Source of the DNA: Siderastrea radians
Lineage: Eukaryota; Cnidaria; Anthozoa; Scleractinia; Rhizangiidae
NCBI GenBank assembly: GCA_964017195.1
Contig: OZ024891.1
Location: forward strand, 5,451,494 to 5,515,493
Reading direction: 5' to 3'
DNA: 64,000 bases
Shown here: positions 25,300-38,200 of the stretch, piece after piece
Numbering within the stretch: the first letter of the stretch is position 1
Layout: each line of letters opens with the position of its first letter
Notes under the pieces: model-generated
Seen by the model: only the letters and a program-made list of their open reading frames with translations
Database searches by the model: none
Told to the model about the DNA's origin: nothing
Translations under genes and position numbers: made by a program

Positions 25300-25760
25300 T
25301 TCAGAACAGGCGAGGAAAGTGTCGCGAGCGCCAAAGGCGCGAGCTTCTAGGGGGGTCTGGGGGCAAGCTCCCCGGAAAATTTTAACTGATCTACTCCCTC
25401 TGAAATGCTATTTTCAGCACTTTTCCATGAGATTTTTCTTCAAAATTCAGTATCGTGTACGGTGTAAAACGGTAGATTTTTTAGTGCTTTCAACATTTTT
25501 TACACCTACTATTAAGGCGCGTGATACTGGCACCAAGAAGATGGCAATCCCGAATTTCGCATTGCTCTAGCTACTCTAGTACTTTAGCTAAGTACTATGA
25601 GTTCTAAGCTTTCCATGCAGGCGCCGATCCAGGAAAAATCGTGACCGTTTTCCTATAAGACAAGCGCCGAAGGTGCAAGCCTCTATGGGGGGGGGGGGGG
25701 GGCGGGGCATGCTCCCTCGGAAAAATTTTTAGATTTTGACTCCCTAAAGTGCCATTTCCT
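25300..25760. repeat. G-rich dispersed repeat fragments
   Basis: Two related pieces (GCGCGAGCTTCTAGGGGGGT near 25340 and GCAAGCCTCTATGGGGGG near 25675) resemble the GCGATCCCTTCTAGGGGGGT stretch inside the hAT-like element at 16.4 kb. The second contains a long poly-G run. Confidence 0.55.
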
Positions 25761-25846
25761 GGATTTCTGAGTCACTCGGACAGAAAACTGGTCAGTTCCT
25801 TTCTCCTAGGATTAAGCCTTGCAAATAGGCGGATTATTTCATCTAA

Positions 25847-26660
25847 GGGTGGGTTTCTTTGGGAAAATCCAACTCCGGATTCTTGTATCCAAAAACGGAT
25901 TTTGCGTTTCTTTACCTAAATCCGAAAATGGATTAATCAGGGATTAGTGATCTGAAGAATCCACTCTCCGAGTGGATACACCAGATCAAATCTAAATCCG
26001 GATTTTTAGGATTCATGATCCGTGCGTTTCTTTGGGGTACGGATCCGAAAATAGTACATCTGTCAAGCGGTATTCCATGCAAATTTACTGGTCTCGCCAT
26101 ATTTTCTCTCGATCTTGCGTGACAAAACATTCGATCGTGAAAAAGAAAATTCAGATGATTATTCCGTTCTGTATATTTGAAAAGTTTTCTCCAAAAGTAC
26201 AGACAGAAGCACTGACACGTCAGGATAACTTCATTTGTGTACCATTTCTGTTTTCGGATTTTGCGTTTCTTTGGTGTCGAAGAATCCATATGATCTGCCC
26301 GGGGGGTGTACTTCCTAGTAATAGGCTAATGGGGATGTGCCGCTGGATGGGGTCGCATTTTTACGACTGGATTGACTATAATGGGGTTGCATTTTCATTA
26401 GGAGCTAATAGAGTTACTAGAATGGGGTCGCACATTTGCGGGATTTCAGGGGTAAGTAAATTCTGGCAAATAGGGATTTGGGGTATATTTGCCCAAAAGT
26501 GACTAACATGGGGTCTATAATTGGCTACAGAATAGACTATAATGGGGTAGGGGTTCGGAGAGGCCAGCGGCACATACCCAGCAAAAATTGACCCCAGTAC
26601 CCCCCCGGGATGATCTGGGATCACAAATCCGTTTTCGGATTCTCCCAAAGAAACGCACCC
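25847..26660. mobile_element. Harbinger-like MITE (GGGTGNGTTTCTTTGGGA termini)
   Basis: Left GGGTGGGTTTCTTTGGGA and inverted right GGGTGCGTTTCTTTGGGA are flanked by TAA on both sides (25844-25846 and 26661-26663). CGGATT words recur inside. It is interrupted by a second element at 26298-26609. Confidence 0.7.
26298..26609. mobile_element. hAT-like MITE nested in the Harbinger-like MITE
   Basis: Termini are CCCGGGGGG on the left and its mirror on the right (CCCCCCGGG). A perfect 8-bp duplication ATGATCTG lies at 26290-26297 and 26610-26617. The interior has several AATGGGGT words. Confidence 0.8.
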
Positions 26661-28105
26661 TAAGTTAATTTCATACTGTACTGGATATGGAACAAGGCAA
26701 GTCCTATTAACAGAGGACCTTAATATCACGCAGCTCTATTGTTTTCAGGGCTAGGGTCCATTGTTTTGTTGTTTATTCTCTTGTTTTCTAGGCAAATCAG
26801 AGAAGACCTTGTAAGAGCTACGTACCGCCCCCCTCTTAATCACGTTTGTGAAATAGAGGTTCGCATGTACGCTTTCAGTCGCTTTATCGCTGACGCACAT
26901 GTAGAGTGGCAAATTAATCCTGTGGGCGATAATGCCTGACATAGTACCTTTCCGGCTAGAGACTGCCACTGTGTGTGACTGTTCCCGGAAATTAAAAAAA
27001 AACCCTTTTTTGGGGGGGGGGTGAGTTGTCACATTTTCGAGATTAAAACTTGGAAGTTTACCTTCATTCTAAAAAATATTACGTTAATCATAAAAATGTG
27101 ACTGATTTCCGTGACACGATGGAAACCGGTCTGGATCCGCGCCTGCCATGGACACCAAAATCGTTTCAATCCATTGGGGAAACGGTACAAACTATTGAGT
27201 GAATGAAATAACCATATATATGAACTGTGGATGAAATAAGAAATGTTGACGATTGTCGCAATGGAAAAACGTTCACTAGTAACTGATAAAGTTTCGTTTT
27301 TTTTTTCTTTGTTTTCTAAGTTTGTTTCCACTTTATTCTTTCAGCTCTCGTAGATTTGCCATCAAACTAAATTCCTGTAATTTTGCAACGTTTTAGTTTT
27401 GTCTCTTTTTAAATGTTATTCTTTTTTTCTGTTTTATTCTTGTTGCCATTCATAGTTCCTTTTATTTATTTAGCCCATCGCAGTACATAAATTTACTGAT
27501 TACAAATGAAAAGTGGCAGGCAGGGAGATGGCAGGAGGCTTAAAAAGGTCAAACCCTACTCGGCTTTTCGAAGAAGATCCCAGTCAAAAATAGTGACAAT
27601 TCAACAATTACAATTCAAGTGATGGCTAATTTGAGATCAGCCATTGAGAACAGTTTTCTGTTAAAACTGGTGCATCTACATAAGCTGTGTAAAGAGGAGT
27701 GCGATGGCTTATGGGAAAGGGAAAAATCAGTCAGATCCAAGAAAGATGCAGCCCTTTCTTAAATTATGCAACGAATGTCAAACTGCAAGGATGTCTTTTG
27801 CTGATGGTTTTATTACAAAGCAGATCAAAACAATTGGACTACGACAATCTTCTTGCTTATTTTTCTTCAACCAAGCACTTTGAAAACCATAAATGATGCA
27901 ACTACTCTGACATTTGACTGTCGTTGCCCATCACCCAAAAGCGTCACCTCAGATAAATACTTCTGCAGAAAACGAAGGAAGTGATCTAAACGTAGCTAAC
28001 GTAATATTTACAAAAACTAATATTTTCAACCTAAAAACTATCCACAAAATACAACATTTAACTCGAGTTTATGACTACGAATGAATCACACTCGCTATTC
28101 CGGAA
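26661..28105. other. Intergenic region downstream of the TSSK-like gene
   Basis: No gene was recognised. A poly-A/poly-G junction lies near 26990-27020. Small open frames lack domains. Confidence 0.5.
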
Positions 28106-30317
28106 TTATCTGACGTCTTCACTTGTTGATGAAGAAGAACACGCTTGGTCTGACGGACTGGTCCTCGTCTTTGATTCTCTCGATGATAAACTCTGCGCAA
28201 ACCAGGGATGGGACTCAATATCCTCAACTTTTATTCTGGCTTTAAATTCCAAGATGAGCATGCTCCGTATAAGGTCCTTGCAGTTTTCTGAAATCTGTTG
28301 TTTTGGTTTATGAAAGGTTACCCCTCTTCTGATCTGTTTCAGTAACTCCTTCATGTCAGAATCATCAAAAGGCATCCGTCCCGTCACCATGGTGTAAAGA
28401 ATCACGCCCATACTCCAAACGTCAGCTTTTTCACCATCGTACGGTATACCTTTAAAAAATAGATTCAGGTTCATCGTTTTAGAATAACAAAAAATATCAG
28501 ACGTAATAGCAGGGGACAAACCCAGCTTTTCTTTATTCTTTGGCCTGGAAAGCAGGAGGGAAAAAAGACTGAAATTGAAACTTTCTACAGAATTTCAACA
28601 ACTTTTCTCGCATTAATATATCAGGCCTCAGTTGTTCAAAGAACGGATAACTTTACCCACCGGATAAATCACTATCATCTGGATAGTGTACTTTGCTTTG
28701 CTAACATTTATACGCTCGATAACGATTTTTATCCGGCTTTGAACAACGGTCCCAGAAATTAAAAAATGTAAAATTTCAAGGGTCATAAAGAAGAGTCGAC
28801 TTAAACACTTACAACTCTTGGCGGTAGCTATATAGTCCAACTGCATGCTGTGTATGATCGACGTTATGTCAGCTGATATAGCTATGAATCGCATTCAACT
28901 CCTTTCACAGGTGTGTGCCAAGACAGGTCACATCCGTGCCACAAAGAGCTAAGAGTATTTAATATGCTTCCCCCCCCCCCCCCCACCCTTCGATCAGGAT
29001 TTAGATGTTAGATGTCGTAACGGTTTTCGGTTACTCAGTTTATATAAAAATCCGTACGGTAGACATGACTGATGGTCAGTCAGTAGACAGTCAGTGCGAA
29101 GTGATATACGACCCAGGAGGGGGGTGGGGAGAGTACTCAACAAAGCTTCATACGGGGAGGCTCCGCCTGGAGTGTATGGCACCAATTTTATATACCTAGC
29201 AGAAAATTGCACCCTGTTTCTTATACCTAGGTGATAAGCCAAAACGATAGAATTTCTTATGATCTCACATTTTCCTGGACTTTTAGTCCTTCGGGGCTCA
29301 GTTGCTCAAAGGCTCCAGGCTTTCGTGCATTTCGCGTTACTGTTCTGTCAAAATTTGGCACCCTTTTATACGTTTAGTCGCCATCACTTTCACTTTTGCA
29401 GCTGATTTTGTGACCCTTTCATATACTAAAATGACGATTTGCCCTATCCTTCAGCATACAGCACGCTTAAAAAAGGCACTCCTTTCGGGTAGAGCCTTCA
29501 AATACAGCCTACTATAGGGTCTGCGATATGTCGCGAGCGTGGGATAGAGAAAAAAGTTCGGATCCTCGAACCCATTTTTGTGTTTCCTGTAAATAGTAAG
29601 CACTCTTTATTATGACTCATTCTATTAAAATTAGTAGAATACTGTACTACTTTAGTTACCTTTGAGTATCTCGTACGCTGCATAAGCCGCCGAGCCACAA
29701 AACGTCTTGCAAAGTGCAGATTTGTCATAATGCTTGGCAAAACCAAAGTCTGTGATTTTCACGTTGTTTCCCTCGTCCAATAGGATGTTTTCGCATTTTA
29801 AGTCGCGATGCAACACTCCGTGTCCGTGGCAATGTTTTACAGCTTCCAATAGTTGTAGAAATATTTTCTTTGCGAGATTTTCTTTCACGAATCCACGTGA
29901 CTTTATATAGCTCAGCAAATCTCCACCACTGGCGATGTCCATGACAACAAATACTTTATCACCAATGTCGAATACTTCATACACGCGAATTATGTGAGGA
30001 TGTTCAAGTCGCTGAATTATGCTAAGTTCACGAGGTAAAAATCTTTTCAAAAAGTCCTCCGGAGCCTTTTTACGATCCACTATTTTTACTGCTACATGCA
30101 GCTTGAGTTTTCTTGAGTAAGCTCTTCTGACTTTCGCGTATGACCCTTCTCCAAGCGGGGGATCATCTAGAAGTTCGTAACCGTTTTGTCTAAGAAATCG
30201 TCCGTTAAAAGATTGTTTGGACATAACATGGGAGAAAAAACGCGTTATGGCAGACATTGAAGGTAATAGAGCCTCTTCAAGCTCATTAACATTTACAAAG
30301 TTAATTTGCTGACACAA
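28106..30317 (-). CDS. TSSK-like serine/threonine protein kinase
   Basis: Two coding exons, 29660-30317 and 28106-28449, join with matching phase (AAA G / GT ATA) to 333 residues. Kinase hallmarks in order: LGEGSYAKV glycine loop, catalytic Lys in VAVKIVDRKKAP, FLPREL with the alpha-C Glu, catalytic loop HRDLKCEN, DFGFAKH, FCGSAAYAA, then IPYDGEKADVWSMGV and RMPFDDSD. GEGSYAKV, DRKKAP and GSAAYAA are typical of testis-specific serine kinases, which phosphorylate sperm proteins late in spermatogenesis. The catalytic residues are intact, but the APE motif reads AYE (TAC codon). A serine-rich tail of about 25 residues ends the protein. Later in-frame ATGs exist (for example MSAITRFF), so the first ~20 residues are uncertain. 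The 1.2-kb intron holds a small TIR element and a G-rich repeat. Which TSSK subtype it is cannot be decided here. Confidence 0.93.
28629..28749. mobile_element. Small MITE in the TSSK-like intron
   Basis: GTTGTTCAAAG...GGATAA on the left mirrors TTATCCGGCTTTGAACAAC on the right. GGATAAATCACTATC lies inside. Confidence 0.6.
29104..29524. mobile_element. G-rich dispersed element, related to 58345-58775
   Basis: Contains GAGGCTCCGCC, ATATACCTAG, TTGGCACCCTTTTATA and GCTGATTTTGTGACCCTTT. These words recur in the opposite orientation at 58.3-58.8 kb, so the two are copies of one family. Ends were not defined. Confidence 0.55.
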
Positions 30318-32635
30318 GGCAATTATAATTATTACATCATAATGATAATCTGTTGCGTGTGAAATTGGTGTACTCGCGCGCGCGAGTCCTCAGTAATTGA
30401 CAATACGCCTTGCGCGCGCGTGGGAAGTAGTCATAAGCCATGAATTTAAAAGGAAAAACGTTCGAGTATTTTTTAACCTTACTCTCTTCATTGAGAAGTG
30501 AAAATTTTAAAAATAAACGCCTGGAAAGAGAACGTGGGGGGAGGTTTTACTCCGCAAATTGTTTGGAGGTGGTGCTGCCAGGAGGGAGAATGCGGAACTC
30601 ATGCTATCTTAAAAACAAAATTTCGATTTGTCACCAACCTTTTCACTTCGTTTACAAAGACGTACTTGATTTTTCAACACTCAGTTGCTCAGTTGCAAGG
30701 TTGAGAGGGAGCTGGTTGAAGTGTTCTAATGCTGGAAAAGTGTAATAAATAGACCGAAATGACGGAAGGTTGTTTGTTCTTTTCAGGGAGATATTTGCTG
30801 TTTATATTTACTTTTTTGTTTCTTCTTAGGCGACATTCAGGTGATGCGTGTGGTATGGACCGTATTTAAAACCTATGTGCCGGCCGCCGAACTGACTTTC
30901 TCACCTTTCGCGTAAAAAGTCTAATCGAACTGAAAGATATTTTTCTAGAAATAGTTTACCTAGACCTATATTCTGACAAAGTTTGGGAATTTTCGATTCT
31001 CCACACCTTCAGGCGATATTTACGGACGGCCGCTCCAAAAAGTTGACACTTTCTGAGGCGTTCTACTGTAAATGAATGTTGACTCTTTGAAACAAAGAGT
31101 TCTTACGTACTTTTCACACATACACCGTTCGACGGTTTTACAGGAGAAAAGCGTTTTAAATCATTAGCAGGAAACTCCCATATTTAAACCATCTTTATTT
31201 AGCTTTCTGTACAAAAAATATTTTAATAGCTGGTACTTCTGTTTTCTTCTTGTCCATTGCCGGACATTTAATACAAGAAGACCATGCGAATTGACTGATT
31301 ATTAACACAGACCTCTGCTAATTATCTTTCTATTTATCGAATAAGCTTTTTTTAATCCTACCTAATTAGAAAAAAATCTAATCGTCATGACAAATTACCC
31401 TTTTAAAATAAAACGTCACGGAGTTTACGACCGAGTCGATCAATAGGCAATGTAAGAAAAATATATATATGTATAAAAATAATGTCTTGAGAAAAATGCT
31501 TAGCGTAATAATTTCTGTATGGACGTGAACAAAACAAAACAATCCATTAACATGGCAATTATAGTTGTGTCGCCGGAGCTCTGATCGTTTCTATACTTCG
31601 GTCGGTCAAACGGATCCGACATCATACAACATTGTCGAATACTAGCTTTGATATGCGAATGTTTGTTGGCAATCAAACTTTGTTCAACGCCATTCAACGT
31701 CACTAAACATCGTTTAGAATCATTTAACGTCATTCAACAGGGCGCCCAAACGCGCCTAACTCGCCGTATTCAACAAGTTGAACGGGAGTTGAATGAAAAT
31801 GCTGAACCTGTTTGGTCGGGGCAAAATCATTAATGGTTTTACGGCTTGTTTTCGTTAACTATCCATGGAAAAATCATCTTTTGTCATTGATTTGTCCACA
31901 AAAACTCGTGTAATGCGCTCTAACCAATCAGAAAAAACATGCTTGTTTCCCAACCAATCAAGAACACAGACTTGGAATTGCGTTTTCCCGCGCCTGGCAC
32001 AGGTTAGAAATGTTCCCGCGCTTCCCCGCGCTTGAACAAGTTACATGTTTTCCCGCCCTTGACGCCGGTTACATCACTTACATATTACATGTTTTCCTGC
32101 GCCTGTTACCGGTTACATGTTTCCCCGCTCTCGGCAGGAGTTGCACGTTTTGCTTCGAGTCCTGATTGGTTCGTTGCATTGTTTACATTTGCGGTGATTG
32201 GTCAATTGTCATTACTTTGGTTTTGGTTTGATGATAGTCATATGAAAACCGAGCCATGTACTCACGGCATAATAGATGCCAAGGCTCAAAATTGTGTAGG
32301 GACAAAAACGCACAAGGCTTACGGTTACGCGTTTTAGACTATTGGGAGTTTCGGGTACAACAACTGTGCTACATCATTTGCACGCAATGGAGTGCGTTAA
32401 TTTTTTCCGTACCACAGCCTCTTCTTCTACTGTAAAACGGAGGAGATGAGCTTCCTACAAATAGCCGCTTTAAGGCTTCGCAGGTACTTTTTGGTTATGA
32501 AAGTCTTTTCTGTGAATGTCCCATCTTCCTTGAAAAGCACTAGCCTGTGCTATCTACAGCAGTAGCTTAAAGCACCAAGCAGTTGTCACCACAGCTTCCC
32601 AAAAGGCTATGTGCCCTCCTCTGACATCACTTTCC
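30318..32635. other. Intergenic region between the ANKS1-like 3' end and the TSSK-like start
   Basis: No gene was recognised. CTCGCGCGCGCGAG at about 30373 and CTTGCGCGCGCGTGG at about 30408 form a CpG-rich inverted pair upstream of the kinase start. A CATTCAACG-rich repeat lies at 31660-31800. A piece at 32030-32190 (GTTACATGTTTTCC words) shares words with 42290-42350 in the opposite orientation. Confidence 0.4.
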
Positions 32636-35248
32636 CTATTGTTGAGGGCGGCGATTCTGAGCCTGTACGAACTTGGTGAAGGCCAACTGCAACACAAAGT
32701 AGATGACAGTGATTACAGGTGGAAATAAAACACAGTGTAATGCTAGAGGAAAGCCACATTTCCCGTGGAACAAATTGGTATTTGGAACTGCTATTAATAT
32801 TTAGAAAAGAGAAAACACGACCCAAAACACGACCCCTACCACCCCCCCCCCCCCCACAAAAAAAGATGAAAAGAGGAAAAAACGGTGACCAACAACAAGC
32901 TGAACTCACATATGACGTCGACTCCGAAATTCAAACATGAAAAATACTAGCTGGCAGCAAGCAATCTCCTCACTGCTTAGCCCGCTCTCCGTAACGCCCC
33001 CCCCCCCCGACCAACACCACCAATGGAGAAAGCCCTTTGAAATAAGTTATTTTAATAATCAACAGTGGGTGCAACTCGCAAAAGGCGTAATTAATCTGTT
33101 ACATCAGCCAATTGCCATTACCTCAAAAGCTTGTCCTATAGTCATCGTAACTTCATCTGACAAAGCCTTTCGAAGAAGGAGAAAAAGATGCAAAATATCA
33201 AGTTTTGTAAATCTGTTGCTGACGACAAAATATCCGGCAACGTTCACTACACTCTCTACATTCAGAGTCAAACCTGAGCATTCCAATGAAAACTTCTGAG
33301 TATTACTTTCTGTTTGTTTTCGGGTATTTTTCAAAACAAGATCTACTAGTTCTTTCTCGTTTAAATCTTGTCGCTTTCAATATCCTTTGGAAATGGCAGA
33401 CATTTTGAAAAGCCCATTTTGACCGCTAATCCGCAGCTATTTGGAGGAGGCACGTTCGGTCAGACCACCGCACCTGACAAACGGCAAGCGCCCTTAGAAA
33501 CTAACTACGAGTGTTTAAAAAGAGTTCTATGGTTGTACTGCTGTTGACTCACATTGGAATCCACTCTGAACACGTGACAGTAATGCTTCTCTGTTTTGGC
33601 ATCCTTCGCTATGTAAGCGAACACCCTTCTCTCCTCTGGGTCCTGCGTTATGTACGATATGTTCCTCATGTCGTGATAGCTTACCATGATCTATGCAAAA
33701 AATCATATATCTTAGGCATTGCGATTTTGACTGAAAAACCAAGAAAAAACCTCCAAAATCCATACCAATATCAACATTCACACATTTACTGCTACCAAGA
33801 GAGAATGAAGTAAGAGAGTGAATCCCCGTGCCCTATGACAATTATTTCAAATTTATTATCAGTTTGCAGCCATGCTACGAAGGTCTTTTTTTAACCTCTT
33901 GTTCCCATGGCAACAATCTCAAATTACATGACGCCAATCAAACTGACCAATGAGGTGTCGTCCTTAAAATAACAACGCAGTATGACACAGGATCAAACAT
34001 AGATTTTAAATAATTTTCATCGGAAGAGGCCCGTGTATGGGGGATTCGCTCTCTCCCTTCATCCTCTCTTGCTGCTACTGAGTATCCTCAGCATGCTCAT
34101 TCATTATTTAATTTAAGTAAAGAACCGTACCTTGGATCTTGCATCAATGAACTTGATTCCTTTTATGGACACAGACAAGATCACCGAGGGAATCTTTTGC
34201 AGCTTAGCTGTCGACAGCTGAAAAAATGGTGTATGGAAGAAGTCAAGAAAACAGTACGTAATTGTAATTGTTTAGCGCGGGTTCAAAGAAGCTGTCACTT
34301 TACCCTCATTTTACGGCAGGCGTCTATAGTAGATTCCAAACCCGTGATCGTCTTGACAGCATGTGATCCGAGATACTAGAAAAGGAAAAAAGCAAGATGG
34401 ACACACTGTGACTACTTCTTGGACATTTTAAAAATTGGCTGTTCGTTACACAGTAGAATCCCACTGATACCACCACGGAACGGCCATAAAACTTTGGTTG
34501 TATTGAAGGGCGGTCGTATTATAGCTTTTGCATAGGCTCCTTTAAGGAGAATAGAGCACAAGAAAAAGTCGGCGAGCGGAGTTTGCACCGCCCTGGGCTA
34601 ATTTTCATTTGACGCCCACTTCAAGATGGCGGCCGATTAACGTTTTTATCAGGAAAAAAAAAGAAAACGACTGTTTAAACGATTCAAAAATTGGTTGGAT
34701 TCAAAACCAATTCTATACTGATTGTCTTAATTTGCACTACCGAAATGTTAGTTTCTCGAACTAGCCTTTTTTAACTTGTATGTTGTGACATCTTGGCATT
34801 ATGCGAACACTGGTCGTATTCCAATAATAATCAGCTGAAGTCAAACAGCAAAACAGTTCTTAATTTTAAATACATGACGTTTTATGAACCTAAAAAAAGT
34901 AAAAGATTTTTAAGGCAATGAAAAACGCAAATGTCTGCCCTGGACGTAAAAAGAAAATTTGCCGGCCCCGTTTCCCTTGTCAGTCCGCACTCGGCTCGCT
35001 CCGCTCCGTGAATTCTTCTTGCGCTTAACGAAATGGTTGAAAGTGGGACTCCACTGAACAAAGAGCAAAAATTCAAATCTTGCCCCTTCGGACAAAACGT
35101 CCTTGTCCAATAGGCCTTATGGATGATACGTGAACCGGTCAAAATTAACTCTTACCAGAGTCGTGTAATTCACGCTGCCATTTATTAACACCGTCGAGTC
35201 GTGTTTCCACTTCCTCATGTCTTTCTTTTTAGGTTTTGTCTTGACTGC
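32636..35248 (-). other. ANKS1: C-terminal PTB domain of the ANKS1-like gene (exons 25-30)
   Basis: Exons 35156-35248, 34304-34375, 34131-34217, 33553-33690, 33122-33166 and 32636-32686 encode a phosphotyrosine-binding domain. Signature pieces are YLGSHAVKTITGLESTIDAC, KIPSVILSVSIKGIKFIDA, HDMRNISYITQDPEERRVF, AYIAKDAKTEKHYCHVF and TMTIGQAFE, then LAFTKFVQAQ in the last helix and a stop 6 codons later. The matching vertebrate parts end with a longer tail (KPVPKPR...) that is absent here. PTB domains bind NPxY motifs in receptor tails. A stretch of four residues (VAYQ in vertebrates) between TIGQAFE and LAF is not accounted for by the two flanking exons. Confidence 0.9.
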
Positions 35249-38200
35249 CTGCAGATGAAAATATTACCTTCAGGTAATCAAGTTCCCTTTTCAACCACTA
35301 CTGCAAGTGAGTTGATTCGTCTCAATTTGAATCCGAGGCTAAAATGATCAGCCTCGATTTCAAGGCGAGATTCGCACAAACCTCAACTTCTATCTGAGAC
35401 AGACATGCTAAGCCTAACTTCCAAGGCTTCCGTCGTGAGCCTCATATTCTTCAGTCCAAATATTTACGATCCCTAAATTGCAACGTATTGTTCTTTTCTG
35501 GACAGTGAACAACAGCTGCTAGAATTTGATTTCCATAATAAGCATTATCTTACCTTAAACATTCGTGTTTATTCGGTAAGCCTTCGGAAGCCCTAAAACC
35601 ATTAATTTTGTGTCCAAGAATACAGCGCGAATATAGAATTTCCTGAACTGACACAAGAGGCAGATAATCTAGGTGTATTGTACATTGTCACAACAGAAGC
35701 AATTTTTTCAAACAGGCTTTTAAACAAAATATTGAAAGCTTCAAATTTATACAAGGACGATTTTACTCATTTAAAAGCTTACAACTTTCAATGGAACTCA
35801 AAATCCTATAATCGTCTTCTGTTGTGACACAATAGAGGTTTTAACTGATTAGTGAGTGGTAAAATGAAGAAGTGTTGTCTTCTCCACGAGGAGAAAACTT
35901 GGACACGAAGTCGCGTTTTACAAAATCTTAACTTTGGGAGCTCATAGCATCGCAAAGAAGCGCAATCTTTCAAATTAAAAAACAAACTTGTTGCACTTCC
36001 ACCATTCCCCAAGCTCTCTGTTAAGTTTCAACGGAATCGGCTGCCAAATGATCAAGATATGAAGTTTTTTAACTTAAGACCTCCACCAAAATTTTGCCTT
36101 ATAAATTTATTCATGAGCAGCTTGTCACCCGCGGCCTTAAGTAGAGCCTAACCTGTAAAGCCTCAAATTCAAACCGAGACTAGAAAGATGTCATACCTCT
36201 TTTTTGCCCTTCATCATCTCTTCAGCAGCTGCCATCAAATTGTCTGCGTTTGTTGGCGTCGGTGTTGATACAGTCGATGGCTTTTCATCTGGGCAATACA
36301 TTTTGAGCTCAGCCAACTGTTCTTCAAGGTGAGCGCTGCTCTCATCGAGACTTGGTGTCTAAAAGGAAATAAAATCAGCCCAGTGTTCAAAGGGAAGCAC
36401 TCTTGAGAAGAGAACCTGTCTTTCACAAGACTAATTACGGGGGACTAACTATCTGATATGACAACATTTCAGTTATAGTGTTTACGTCAGCCCTTACCGG
36501 TTGTTCGTTCCTCACTGGTTCTTTTACATCTTCTTTTAACGAAGCAAGAATTCTCTTCCGGTGGCCGAGCAAGTTCACTTCCAACACCTATAAATCCAAT
36601 AAGAAATTTCAACTTATTTCCACCTATAATCTGCAGTAACCCGCCACCGATGGACCAGAAAATTGTGGTCGTATTAATGTGGGAGTGTCAAATATGACAG
36701 ACTACAAAGAGGAAGAAGGAGCAAAGAGAAAAAACAACATAGGAAGGCAACATGATGTGGAAGACGAAATGACATTTTAGCCACTAAATACAGGTTAAAT
36801 TGTTGGAAATACAGTCTAAATTTCAATTCTTTTTTTTAATAAGTGGAAAAAAAGTTTCATGTATAAACAATTGGAAACGAATATCGCCCATTTTCGCTTT
36901 AAAATTTTCCGTGCGCCGCCATTTTGAATTTTTATGACGTCAAATGGTTGCCACTTCTGTTTAGAAGCAACTTTCTTTTGTTTGAAACAATTGGGCAACC
37001 ATTTGACGTCATAAAAATTCAAAACGGCGGCGCGCGGAAAATTTAAAAGCAAAACAAGGCGATATTCATATCCATTTTTTCGCATAGTAGAACTTTCTTT
37101 CCACTTGTTAAAAAAAGAATTGGAATTTAGACGTTATTTCCAACAATTTAACGTCAATTTGTTATAACAGTAAAGTTCCCTTTAAAGAACAGTTCTGACT
37201 CTTTCTTTCTCTATTTTTTGTCTGTCTTTGTGAGCGTCGTTTCAGTAAAATAACAGACTTTTCGAGCGGCTGTGTAAATTTTTACAAAACATGACACTTT
37301 GGGACTCCAAAAGGTGGTCGTTGGTCGCATTAGCGAGGTCTTCAGACAAAGAAATGACAGAGCTTTGGCTTGATACACAAAAAAGTGGTTGCAAGAACGG
37401 GGCGGTTGAAGGCGGGTCCTGCTGTATTTTGAAACTCAAGACAACTATGCAGAGCAGCACACAGATGTATCAATTTCGTGACAAAGAAAGTGTGTTCCTG
37501 GGAAATAAAAAAAAAATTACAACAAAAAACGCTCTTAAGAAAGAAAGCTTATGGGAGTTGCGAAGAGCTTGGGTTTGAATCTGCAACTCTCACGAATTAT
37601 CGCCGATACGTCCGCGTTTTGCCCCACGCTTTAAGCCCAGTTGTAAAAACGTCAATAACCTTGATTGGTTAATTGAAACAGCATAAAGGGTGAACAGTAA
37701 AACGTAAAACCTATCGGGGCAGGGGGGGGGGGGGAGTGCTCTAGCCTGCCTAGCTGCCGGTTTTATTGGGGAGCGCGCGCGAATCATTCCCTCCTCCCCA
37801 TTCCCCTAGCAGCTCGTTTTCGCGGCTTTACAGCTCGCTCGCTCGTTCGCGCGCGCTCCCCAACAAAACCGCCAGCAACGCAGGCTAGTAGTGCTCACAA
37901 AACTTCAAGCAGTAACCAACCGAAGTAAGTTCCACCTCCCAGAGCATGTGTATTCGGTCCATGGATGTATAGCCGTTATGTTGAAACACGTCGAAGTACT
38001 CCCGAAGGCAAATAAGCTCTAACCAGTCCTCTAAACTCTCGGGCTTAGTTATGGCTGGGTCGCTAAGCCGGGGGCAGGCTGGCAAAGACTTCAAGGCTTC
38101 CATTATTGTCCTGTAAAAATTCCGCCAGTTAAACTTCATAACAGCAAGACACGTTAAGTTTCAAAAGTGACAAAGATCTTTACTTTCAACAAACAGTTAG

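Noticed and set aside
26032..26729. Frames of 156 and 117 codons on opposite strands
   Set aside because: They span the nested MITEs at 25847-26660, including the boundaries of the inserted element, so they cannot be a conserved gene.
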